Origin: CAYMTR01 sp964393405
Lineage (GTDB): Bacteria > Bacteroidota > Bacteroidia > Bacteroidales > Prolixibacteraceae
Direction of reading: 5' to 3'
Length of the DNA: 64,000 nucleotides
Assembly: GCA_964393405.1 (NCBI GenBank)
Contig: CAYMTR010000002.1
Coordinates: 75,853-139,852 of the forward strand
Below are positions 56,547 to 64,000 of the stretch, piece by piece. Made by a program: the position numbers and the translations under genes. The notes under the pieces were generated by a model. It was not told the DNA's origin. It searched no databases and worked only from the letters and a program-made list of their open reading frames with translations. Each line of letters starts with the position of its first letter. Position 1 is the first letter of the stretch.

Positions 56547-56559
56547 GCCTTTACCTTTA
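56529..56559 (+). promoter_or_regulatory. promoter for the DUF4143 ATPase gene
   Basis: TTG at 56529-56531, a 20-base spacer, then TACCTTTA at 56552-56559 (7 of 8 to TAnnTTTG, last base A instead of G). The -33 element lies within the third 32-bp repeat. Confidence 0.5.
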
Positions 56560-56578
56560 GTGTATAATTCCAATCCAA

Positions 56579-57700
56579 ATGATAGAAAGATTTCTGACAA
56601 ATACGATAAAGGAAAAGTTTTTTAAAGGAAAAGCCATAATAATACTTGGTCCCCGCCAGGTTGGAAAAACTACCCTTATCCACGAATTAACTGACAATAA
56701 TGATAATGTATTGTGGTTCAATGGTGATGAACCAGATGTGCAAGCATTATTTGAGAACATTTCTGCTACAAGGTTAAAAGCTTTACTTGGTAAAAAAAAC
56801 ATTCTGGTAATAGATGAAGCCCAACGTATTGAAGACATTGGCATAAGGTTGAAATTAATCACTGACACTATAAAAGATGTCCAGCTTATTGCATCCGGAA
56901 GTTCATCTTTTGAACTTGCTAATAATGTTAGTGAACCTTTGACCGGAAGAAAATGGGAATATAACATGTTCCCTCTTTCTTTTGCTGAGATGGTTGCACA
57001 TCATGGACTATTAGAAGAAAAAAGGCTCCTTCCGCAAAGGTTGCTATATGGCTATTACCCCGATGTTATTAATCACCCGGGTGAAGAGAAAGAAATTTTA
57101 AAGCTTTTGTCTGACAGCTTTTTATATAAGGATATTTTAAGCTGGGAACAAATAAAGAAACCTGACAATCTGGTTAAGCTTCTTCAGGCTATTTCCTTTC
57201 AGGTTGGTTCTCAGGTTTCGTATAACGAACTTGGACAGTTATGTGGAATTGACTCAAAAACAGTAGAAAAGTATATTTTATTACTTGAAAAAACTTATGT
57301 CATTTTCAGACTTGGCTCTTTTAGCAGAAACCTCAGAAATGAACTCAAGAACAGTAAAAAGATTTATTTCTGGGATAATGGTATAAGAAATTCCGTTATT
57401 GCCAATTTTAACCAAATTGAATTACGCAATGACACAGGTGCTTTATGGGAGAACTTTATTATTTCTGAAAGACTAAAATTTCTTAATTATTCCGGCCGCT
57501 GGGCTAATAAATTGTTCTGGAGAACAAAAGAACAAAAGGAAATTGATTACATCGAAGAATATGACGGGAGCATTTATGCTTATGAATTCAAATGGAACGA
57601 TAAACAAAAGTTTAATATCCCAAAAGCTTTTTCTGACAATTACCTAAACGCTGATTTTAAGCTTATAAACAGGAATAATTTCGATGAATTTATCCTTTAG
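56579..57700 (+). CDS. AAA-type ATPase with C-terminal DUF4143
   Basis: A 373-residue P-loop ATPase: Walker A GPRQVGKTT near residue 23, Walker B LVIDEAQRIED, sensor-type LIASGSSSFEL, then a winged-helix segment and a DUF4143 domain with a nuclease-like end (WRTKEQKEIDYIEEYDG; D and E-x-K type residues). The family is common and often accessory; its role is unknown, with toxin-antitoxin-like or defence functions suggested for relatives. The last 11 bases overlap the convergent nucleotidyltransferase gene. Confidence 0.88.
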   Translation: MIERFLTNTIKEKFFKGKAIIILGPRQVGKTTLIHELTDNNDNVLWFNGDEPDVQALFENISATRLKALLGKKNILVIDEAQRIEDIGIRLKLITDTIKDVQLIASGSSSFELANNVSEPLTGRKWEYNMFPLSFAEMVAHHGLLEEKRLLPQRLLYGYYPDVINHPGEEKEILKLLSDSFLYKDILSWEQIKKPDNLVKLLQAISFQVGSQVSYNELGQLCGIDSKTVEKYILLLEKTYVIFRLGSFSRNLRNELKNSKKIYFWDNGIRNSVIANFNQIELRNDTGALWENFIISERLKFLNYSGRWANKLFWRTKEQKEIDYIEEYDGSIYAYEFKWNDKQKFNIPKAFSDNYLNADFKLINRNNFDEFIL

Positions 57701-58826
57701 AGGACAAGAGCCCATTTATCTTAAACCCTCTTAAAAATACATTTATTCGCCTTTTATACCATTGAGGATCAATCACCCTTCTCAATATATATATCCGTAC
57801 TACTTTATTTTTAAAGAAATTTAAAAAATAATAAATATAAATAGCCGCTGCTCGTGCAATGGAACTTCTTGCAATTCTCATATATCTGAAAAACTTGTTT
57901 GATACTAAAGGATTATCTGCCCTTTTAATAAAACGACGAACAGATGCCTTCCTTTCCTTATCGGGTTCAAGTCCAAGAGTATGTTCCATATATTCAGCAT
58001 AAAGCATCGCCTTTTTTGAATATCCCTTTAACCCTGAATATATTTCTTTAATGTCCGATTTCTCCGACATCTTATACAAATCATTAAAATTCCTGAGCAA
58101 TACATTGCTTGTTATGCTTACATCCCTTGCCATAAAAGCATGAAAGAAATTCAAAATGACAGCATGTTTTTCAGAAGGCACAAAATATATAGATTCCTTT
58201 ACTATACTTTTCTTTTCTTTATCAATAACTGAATAATTTAATCTTCCGGAAAACTCAATATCTACAGGTACCCTATGTATTTCTACTTCAACCGGCAATC
58301 CTTCCTTTACAAGTGGAGGATAATGTTTGCAGATAATCATCTCATCTTCATAAAATGGCTTTCCGCTTTCATATCCATCTGCTTTTAAAAGATCTACTGC
58401 CTTTAAAAAGTCATCATCCGAAACAAGAAAGTCGATATCAGCACTTATCCTTTCACTAATATCATCATACAGATTTTCAAGAAGGTAGGCACTCCCTTTT
58501 ATGTAAATTGGTACCACCACTTTTTCAATAAGCAAAGAATGGATACTCTTAATCTGATTCAAAATTTCTTTATTCCTCTTCAGATTGATTTCATATATCA
58601 TCTCCAGATGTTCAGAAACTTCTTCCGGTATTTGCTCTAATATCCCAAACTCTTTGAATTTCAAATAAACAGAGGGCAAGACCAAGTGATTGGCGGCGGT
58701 TAAAATAAACTTATCCCATTCAAAATTGCTATCTACAATCGTTGAAATCAACTCATTGTCTTTCTGACTATTATTTCCCAACAAAAGACACTTCCCAACC
58801 AAATAATAACACTCCCTGTAGTTCAT
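57690..58826 (-). CDS. nucleotidyltransferase-family protein (PF14907-like)
   Basis: A 378-residue protein with a nucleotidyltransferase core: a KGS-type motif in VPIYIKGSAYLLENLY and the metal-binding pair Asp130/Asp132 in ISADIDFLV, then VEIHRVP with a third acidic residue. Homologues of this uncharacterised family occur in lasso-peptide clusters next to HPr-kinase-like proteins. Here it overlaps the kinase-like gene by 4 bases, so the two are translationally coupled. The C-terminal half is helical and unrecognised. Probable reaction: transfer of a nucleotide to a peptide or protein; not proven. Confidence 0.8.
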   Translation of the reverse strand: MNYRECYYLVGKCLLLGNNSQKDNELISTIVDSNFEWDKFILTAANHLVLPSVYLKFKEFGILEQIPEEVSEHLEMIYEINLKRNKEILNQIKSIHSLLIEKVVVPIYIKGSAYLLENLYDDISERISADIDFLVSDDDFLKAVDLLKADGYESGKPFYEDEMIICKHYPPLVKEGLPVEVEIHRVPVDIEFSGRLNYSVIDKEKKSIVKESIYFVPSEKHAVILNFFHAFMARDVSITSNVLLRNFNDLYKMSEKSDIKEIYSGLKGYSKKAMLYAEYMEHTLGLEPDKERKASVRRFIKRADNPLVSNKFFRYMRIARSSIARAAAIYIYYFLNFFKNKVVRIYILRRVIDPQWYKRRINVFLRGFKINGLLSSKG

Positions 58827-59935
58827 CGCTCAAAAAGGTTTTTAATGGCATTAAGTGCTTTTTCGTTATCCGAATATTTTAAAACGAAGAAGTTTAATTG
58901 TTGATACCAATTGATAAAACTTTCAGTATTTTCATCTGAAGGATATGTCCATGTTTCTTCCATAAATTGCGGAAGGGCATCTTTATTTGATATCTTTTCA
59001 ATAATGAAATCAATATCAGGATCGTATTTTATTAATACTATATCTGTAACTTTTACTGAATTAACTGAATATTCTATAGGAATAAACTTTACTTTTTTAT
59101 TTGTGATAGTTTTGAATTGTACCTTGTCATTCAATAATTCAGGGTAATATTCTGAAAGCATTTCAGATGAACCTTCTTTAACAGATAAGGCAGCAGGATA
59201 CTGAAATACTGCCTGAGTTTTCCTGTCAACCGGAACAAAGTCATCCGATAATATCTCATAGCCCCTCTTGTTCAATAAAGCAGCTATAGTGCTCTTTCCA
59301 CTTCCCGGTGCCGCAGTAAAAACAATGGCTTTCTTACCATCACTTACAGCTGAAGCATGAATAACTGCCATCCAGTCAGAGTCGGTTTTATCATAAGCAA
59401 CGTTGAGTATCTGCATGCTGGTCATCCCTTTAATCAGATGAGACTCATCAAATTCCCAAAGTCCTTTAACTTTTTTATCAACTCTTAGAACAACCTTCCC
59501 TCCATAAGTAAACATTTCAAATACTACCGAATCTGCAGGAGATGCTACTGCCTCCAAATGCTTTATAAACGGATGTGTATAATACTCATATTCTGCGTTT
59601 CCAAATTCAAAACACAGACCTTTACCATTTATGTTATAGTATCTTCGTGAAAATGATTCAAAGTTATAGTCCTTTATTTCAGGAGAATCAATAATTTCCT
59701 CTTTTAATGGATGCTGCTTGTATGATTCAAAGCTTGCAATTATCTCATCAACAAACTTCTCACAATCCTGTAAGGCATTATTATATCTTATTGCACTCTC
59801 TCTTGCAATTTGTTTTTTATCTTTCCCTGAAAAATAACTTACCAGAACAAAATGTGCCGGTTCCTCGAGTTTTAAATACTGATTACCATTTTCAAGCCAT
59901 AAAATAAAAAAGTCGTTTATCTCTTTTATAATCAT
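58823..59935 (-). CDS. PqqD-like (RRE) domain fused to HPr kinase-like protein
   Basis: A 370-residue protein. Residues ~1-70 fit the PqqD/RiPP-recognition-element pattern: QYLKLEEPAHFVLVSYFSG, KKQIARESAIRYN, then CEKFVDEIIASF. The C-terminal half resembles HPr kinase: P-loop GSGKST with Lys214 and the following ILSDDFVPVD, where HprK has its catalytic Asp. There is no partner phosphotransferase system nearby. The start is 6 bases after a 75-residue peptide gene. The likely role is phosphorylation of that peptide after leader recognition, by analogy with kinases of lasso-peptide clusters. Confidence 0.78.
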   Translation of the reverse strand: MIIKEINDFFILWLENGNQYLKLEEPAHFVLVSYFSGKDKKQIARESAIRYNNALQDCEKFVDEIIASFESYKQHPLKEEIIDSPEIKDYNFESFSRRYYNINGKGLCFEFGNAEYEYYTHPFIKHLEAVASPADSVVFEMFTYGGKVVLRVDKKVKGLWEFDESHLIKGMTSMQILNVAYDKTDSDWMAVIHASAVSDGKKAIVFTAAPGSGKSTIAALLNKRGYEILSDDFVPVDRKTQAVFQYPAALSVKEGSSEMLSEYYPELLNDKVQFKTITNKKVKFIPIEYSVNSVKVTDIVLIKYDPDIDFIIEKISNKDALPQFMEETWTYPSDENTESFINWYQQLNFFVLKYSDNEKALNAIKNLFER

Positions 59936-59941
59936 ACGTTA

Positions 59942-60169
59942 TTACCAAACCGGCATATCTTGCGGTGATGACGATTGTGCCACCGCCTTATCCGGCTTGC
60001 CTACCAATATCATCATCGTTGCTGCCGATAATGCCACTAATCCTGCCTTTTTTATTGCCTCCTTGCGACTTATTAACTTTTCTTCTTTCTGCTGCTCTTC
60101 AGTTGAAATAGCTTCAGATAAATCGTTACTTATATCCTTACTTATTTGATTATTTATATCCTTATTCAT
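59942..60169 (-). CDS. 75-residue putative precursor peptide
   Basis: A small protein: residues 1-33 are polar and acidic, 34-43 read SRKEAIKKAG, 44-57 form a hydrophobic stretch, 58-65 (KPDKAVAQ) look like an export cleavage region, and the C-terminus is SSSPQDMPVW. It could be a RiPP-type precursor (leader ~1-60, core ~64-75 with Ser66-68) or a degenerate Tat/Sec-exported peptide (RK instead of RR). The tight spacing (12 bases after the DUF4347 gene, 6 before the kinase) supports a real gene. Not recognised otherwise. Confidence 0.7.
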   Translation of the reverse strand: MNKDINNQISKDISNDLSEAISTEEQQKEEKLISRKEAIKKAGLVALSAATMMILVGKPDKAVAQSSSPQDMPVW

Positions 60170-60181
60170 CGCTCTTTGGTT

Positions 60182-63100
60182 TTATTGTTTGACAACTACT
60201 TTTTTCATAATAAGATTATCTCCGTCATTTACCCTTAACAGATAAATACCCGATCTTAAATCCGATGCCGGAATACTATTCAATCTACCTTCGCTTAGCT
60301 TATGCTCGCCAAGATTTCGGCCACCAATATCATATATCCCGAGTGTTGATCCTGACCTTACTTCTCCACTCAGATAGATAAACCCATCAAAGAAATATGC
60401 TTTGATATCAGATATGCTTTTTTCTTTCGAAGATGTTGTTTCTCCACTTTCTTCTTCCTCTTCCTCTTCTACTACTTCTTCTTCCTCTTCTTCGTTGTTA
60501 ATATGGATATAAAACCTTCCGTTGCTTTTCATGCCCTCTTCAACTTGTATCTCCAATGACAAGCTTTCGTCTATCTTTGTCATTGTCTCTTCCTGCCTAT
60601 CCTCAAGCATGATAATCCAGCCTTCAGGTATGTCTTTCAAGGCTGAGCTTAGAACCAAATCACCGCTCTTGCTGCTTTCTATGCCAAGTGGTATTACCAG
60701 ACTTTCAAATTCATCGGGAAGGCACTGAATGGCAAAATCAACGCCATTGTCTTCTACAAGACGTGTGTAGATGTTTACTCCGTTTGATCCTCTTAATAGT
60801 CCCGCATCGTAGGTAACATCCAATCCTGTTGTCATATTTTCATTGAAGGTAATGCTTGCTGATGATGTATTGCCATTTATTGTTGCCATAAGCTCAAAGC
60901 CCGGCCATTGAACCTCGGCCGATTTAAAAGTAGTAGCCGGCTGATGCGTTTGCATTGCAGGTGTAAAGCTTATCGTTGCTCCCCCTGTTTTTGATTTAAC
61001 AAAGAAGCCCTGACCTGACTGAAGATAATTCTGTCCAAGGTTCCTGCCTCCATAATCAGTATTGCCCAATATCTTGTAAGTTGATGATGCCTGATCCCAA
61101 ACATATACGCAGGCATAACTGCCATCAAGATTTAGATTAGTAATCGCATTAACCCTTAAAAAATTATTCGCTGCATCAGCTGCATCGTTCATCATAATAG
61201 CTGAAGGATACGGGTTGCCGATACAATTCCAGCCCTCTCCGCTTGCTGTAATTGCTACACTCTGGTTGCCGCTGTTTATTGTCCCTGTAAATGTTACTAC
61301 TCCATCGCTTGTTCTTCTTACGCTGTAGCCTTTGCCCTTTTCCAAAGTTTCTAGTGTAGATTCTTGATAATAGCTATCCCAGACATTTGTGCTTTCAACA
61401 TAATCCATCATACCATAAGAAGTAGTCTCACCAACAAGTTTGCCGGGAATAGCATTTCCTGCATTCTGAATAAAGTCGCTGATAGATCCTCCTGTAAATG
61501 TTGGTGAAATTACATGCCAGGCATTTCCAGTCATATATCTTTCTGATGAGGCGGTTCCGGAAACTGTTAATGTTCCGTTATTAATTAGTGATCCTGTTGC
61601 AGTAGCATCACTTTCAATGTTCAAATCACCTGCAACTGATAAACTAGACGATTCATTCAATGAAAGCTTACCCCCCGGTAAAATATTTAAATCATTGCAA
61701 GACATTACACTGCTGCTTACTACCGGATTATTTGAAACATTTGGAATAAAAACATCATAACCAGGATCTGGAATCCAATTAAATTCCCAGTTAGCCGTTT
61801 CACTCCAATCTGTTGAAATATCTCCTTCCCAAACTGAATAATCCGGCTCATAAGCTCCGATTGTCGGAAGAGAGTGCCTGTCCTCTCCCCGCTGATCAGT
61901 TATGAGAGTAGCATCATAAACTCCGGCTCCAATGGCAAAGCTCCCTTTATTGATTGCAAGTGTCTGGGTAGGGCCGCCATTATCGGCTAATGATGAACCA
62001 ATATTCAGGTTCTGATTTGATAGCACTGTTCCTCCTTGACTCCATGCAGTAAAATCTGTTGATGATGAGCCATAACGGGTATTGTACAAAATACTGCTTG
62101 CTGAAAAATCAGCATGACTTGAATTTTTTATAATATTATACCCATTATCAATTACTCTTACAGGCCATTCATTAACAAATTTATATATATCATAGTTAGT
62201 ATTGTTTGCTATAATACTATTTTTCAAATACAAATCTTCATATTGAGTATAGATTCCTCCTGCCTGGTTGGCACTATTTCCTAAAATAGTGGAATTGAAT
62301 ATTTTGCAACTTGCTCCATCATATCTATATATGCCCCCTCCTTTTCCTTCTGCCCCTGTAACTATATTACCTGTTATTGTACAATTATTTATTTCACCAA
62401 TTGCATTTTGAAGGTTAATACCTCCCCCTTGAGTAGTTGCAGTATTGCCATTAATTGTGCTGTTATTTATCGAAAATGTCGTAGTATGAGATAATTCTTG
62501 ATTTATTGAAATTCCTCCTCCAAAATTGCTTGTGTTTCCACTAATAGTAGAGTTATTTATTACACAATTCATATGTGTAATATTTAGTCCCCCACCTATT
62601 GAGTTTCCATCAGCTGCTGAATTATTTGAAATTGTAGAATTGTTTAACTGGAAACTCAAACCATTATCACTTTCAACAAAAATGGCACCACCATAAACTG
62701 AATAATTATTGGAAATAGTGCAATTATTTATAGTCAAATTAGTATTTGTACAATGCACTGCTTTACCTAAACTGTTTCCATTTATCATTTTCAGATTACT
62801 AAGGGTAACAGTACTTGCAGAAGATACTATAGACAAAATAGCTGACTTATTATCCCCACTAATAGTAATATTTGTTCCGCTCCCTGCAGCATTATCTCCA
62901 TCAATTGTTAAAGATTTATATAAAATTGGCAAAGACCACAATTCATATTCTATTTTTATTGTCTCATTTCCGGTGCCAAGTTGGAAAACTATATTATCGC
63001 CTGAAGAAGCAGCAGCAATTGCTTCTCTTAATGTTGTGGTTTCACTACTTCCATCATCATCATCATCAATATTACTGTTTACAGTCCGGGTTGTTTGCAG

Positions 63101-63691
63101 ATGAAACTCATAATCCTCAATCTTTAAACCAGTAGTTTCAATATTGCCTGACTTGTAATCAAGGGTCCAGTTGGCAAGCAATCCTCCAACCACTTCTGTG
63201 GCTGCTGCTACATCTGCTCCGGTTAGCTCAGCAAGCTTCCTCACCAGTGCCTTACCTTCTTCCGCTGCTGCTACCTTACAACCATATAGCATTATGTCGG
63301 CATCTTCCGACAAGGCTTTACCCCATTCCCTGAATGTATCGCCATTTTCTGCTATATACTTGCTGTCAATCATCTCACCATCTAGATCAAAATATCCAGC
63401 ATTCCCATGCGAGATTATACGCATGGCATCTATATCCTTTCTCTCTGATAGATACTCAGTTATTTGAACAATACCGTTCTTTTGACCTGACAGATATACT
63501 ATCTCAGCATTCCCGGGCAACGACTTCTCAAACTCTTCTGTCCTTACCACCGTGGAACTAATGAATATTATTTCCTTGTTACCATTTAGTAACAAAATCT
63601 TACTGTCAATGCCTGAAACAAGCACCAGCAAAAGGATGACTATATTCAATGAAAGTATCCTTAAAATACGGTTAAGTAATTTTTCCTTCAT
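60182..63691 (-). CDS. giant T9SS surface protein: DUF4347, beta-helix, sorting domain
   Basis: A 1169-residue exported protein. A long signal/anchor (residues ~8-28) is followed by a DUF4347 domain at ~38-195 with His95 in ISHGNAG and Cys138 in LYGCKVA, placed like the dyad of caspase-fold peptidases. Residues ~200-620 form a parallel beta-helix rich in INNSTISGNT and GGGI repeats. Then come a beta-sandwich linker (SVWEGDISTDWSETANWEF), an acidic Glu-rich spacer near residue 1065, and a type A T9SS sorting domain ending KKVVVKQ. It is probably an adhesin or matrix protein. First gene of a four-gene operon with the 75-residue peptide, kinase and nucleotidyltransferase. Confidence 0.88.
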   Translation of the reverse strand: MKEKLLNRILRILSLNIVILLLVLVSGIDSKILLLNGNKEIIFISSTVVRTEEFEKSLPGNAEIVYLSGQKNGIVQITEYLSERKDIDAMRIISHGNAGYFDLDGEMIDSKYIAENGDTFREWGKALSEDADIMLYGCKVAAAEEGKALVRKLAELTGADVAAATEVVGGLLANWTLDYKSGNIETTGLKIEDYEFHLQTTRTVNSNIDDDDDGSSETTTLREAIAAASSGDNIVFQLGTGNETIKIEYELWSLPILYKSLTIDGDNAAGSGTNITISGDNKSAILSIVSSASTVTLSNLKMINGNSLGKAVHCTNTNLTINNCTISNNYSVYGGAIFVESDNGLSFQLNNSTISNNSAADGNSIGGGLNITHMNCVINNSTISGNTSNFGGGISINQELSHTTTFSINNSTINGNTATTQGGGINLQNAIGEINNCTITGNIVTGAEGKGGGIYRYDGASCKIFNSTILGNSANQAGGIYTQYEDLYLKNSIIANNTNYDIYKFVNEWPVRVIDNGYNIIKNSSHADFSASSILYNTRYGSSSTDFTAWSQGGTVLSNQNLNIGSSLADNGGPTQTLAINKGSFAIGAGVYDATLITDQRGEDRHSLPTIGAYEPDYSVWEGDISTDWSETANWEFNWIPDPGYDVFIPNVSNNPVVSSSVMSCNDLNILPGGKLSLNESSSLSVAGDLNIESDATATGSLINNGTLTVSGTASSERYMTGNAWHVISPTFTGGSISDFIQNAGNAIPGKLVGETTSYGMMDYVESTNVWDSYYQESTLETLEKGKGYSVRRTSDGVVTFTGTINSGNQSVAITASGEGWNCIGNPYPSAIMMNDAADAANNFLRVNAITNLNLDGSYACVYVWDQASSTYKILGNTDYGGRNLGQNYLQSGQGFFVKSKTGGATISFTPAMQTHQPATTFKSAEVQWPGFELMATINGNTSSASITFNENMTTGLDVTYDAGLLRGSNGVNIYTRLVEDNGVDFAIQCLPDEFESLVIPLGIESSKSGDLVLSSALKDIPEGWIIMLEDRQEETMTKIDESLSLEIQVEEGMKSNGRFYIHINNEEEEEEVVEEEEEEESGETTSSKEKSISDIKAYFFDGFIYLSGEVRSGSTLGIYDIGGRNLGEHKLSEGRLNSIPASDLRSGIYLLRVNDGDNLIMKKVVVKQ

Positions 63692-64000
63692 ATTATTCTA
63701 TTATTTCTTGAAAAAAACACTATAAAAGTTTTGGGTTTTGTTAGTTCTATCTTCCATTAAGAATTGCTAAAATTCATACCTAAAATATTCATTGTAGTAT
63801 GCTGCAATTTTTAAAAAAACCGCTAACTTAAAGCAAATACCCTTTTAAAAAAAATAAATTACGGAGATTTTGTTATAATTTTTTCAACCCAAACGTAAAG
63901 GTAGGAGTTCGATTACTTTCTTTCCTTTGACTAAGAAAACTACCAAATCGCCTCATACAACACCTCTACCGGATGTAAAGCTTTTCGCCCTGTCCCATGC
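63692..64000. other. 309-base region upstream of the DUF4347 operon, running to the window end
   Basis: AT-rich. It should carry the promoter of the leftward operon, but no clear CAAAnnTA/CAA pair is seen. The outer 61 bases contain the tail of an open minus-strand frame that may belong to a gene beyond the window (listed separately). Confidence 0.45.
63940..64000 (-). CDS. possible C-terminal fragment of a gene beyond the window
   Basis: The minus-strand frame entering at 64000 reads HGTGRKALHPVEVLYEAIW and stops at 63940. A second frame (ATG 63956 to TAA 63873) reads MRRFGSFLSQRKESNRTPTF and a few more residues. Neither matches a family I can name; this could be part of a dispersed repeat rather than a gene end. 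Confidence 0.2.
   Translation of the reverse strand, partial: HGTGRKALHPVEVLYEAIW

Noticed and set aside
57690..60169. Complete lasso-peptide cluster
   Set aside because: No asparagine-synthetase-like cyclase, no leader peptidase and no stand-alone PqqD; only kinase, nucleotidyltransferase and a possible precursor are present.
62709..63135. Long plus-strand frames opposite the DUF4347 gene
   Set aside because: They are antisense shadows of a well-supported repeat-rich protein and have no family signature.

Overview
This AT-rich window comes from a Bacteroidota chromosome, most plausibly an anaerobic or facultative member of Bacteroidales/Marinilabiliales; the order is inference. The phylum call rests on a SusC/SusD outer-membrane pair, three proteins with type IX secretion (T9SS) C-terminal sorting domains, DUF5683 next to parAB, a DUF349 repeat protein, an SIS-only arabinose-5-phosphate isomerase, TAnnTTTG-type promoters and general lack of strong Shine-Dalgarno sequences. 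Coding density is high. I saw no rRNA, tRNA, CRISPR array or intact insertion sequence.

Layout. 1-9 kb: 3' part of an NfeD-type membrane protease, a GT87-like glycosyltransferase, two EamA transporters, primosomal helicase PriA, then parA-parB-DUF5683 and an MltD-type lytic transglycosylase (to 11.1 kb). 11-15 kb: two divergently transcribed T9SS cargo proteins, a zinc metalloprotease-like protein and an esterase, separated by a palindrome that overlaps a recognisable promoter. 15-18 kb: recG, a cobalamin adenosyltransferase and a DUF2795 protein, closed by two terminators. 18-24 kb: a minimal SusC/SusD/lipoprotein operon without visible carbohydrate-active enzymes. 24-27.5 kb: a sugar-nucleotide operon (SIS isomerase, isochorismatase-family hydrolase, glucuronokinase-like GHMP kinase, GalU). 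27.6-39 kb: housekeeping genes (lipid kinase, DUF454, yidC, pyrG, DUF349, trmD, an Fe-S PD-(D/E)XK nuclease) and a decayed LMW tyrosine phosphatase. 39.7-42 kb: a K+-dependent-type membrane pyrophosphatase.

42-52.7 kb holds a large hydrogenase region. A leftward operon encodes a trimeric NAD-linked [FeFe] hydrogenase (HydA, HydB, HydC, an extra 2Fe-2S protein and a GHKL ATPase). Upstream in the same direction lie a divergent HydS-like [FeFe] hydrogenase, an RsbT-like ATPase, two DRTGG proteins and a PHP phosphoesterase. A divergent rightward pair encodes a PAS protein and a SpoIIE-type phosphatase. Together they look like a hydrogen/redox sensor feeding a partner-switch circuit that could control the catalytic hydrogenase.

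52.7-57.7 kb: lactonase, DJ-1/PfpI, DUF2721, pyruvate kinase and a DUF4143 ATPase preceded by three 32-bp tandem repeats. 57.7-63.7 kb: a tight leftward four-gene operon of a giant DUF4347/beta-helix/T9SS surface protein, a 75-residue peptide, an HPr-kinase-like protein whose N-terminus resembles PqqD (a RiPP recognition element), and a nucleotidyltransferase. I consider this last operon the best candidate for an undescribed system: a RiPP-like peptide modified by a kinase and a nucleotidyltransferase and linked to a surface protein. All function calls are from reading the sequence; no database search was possible.
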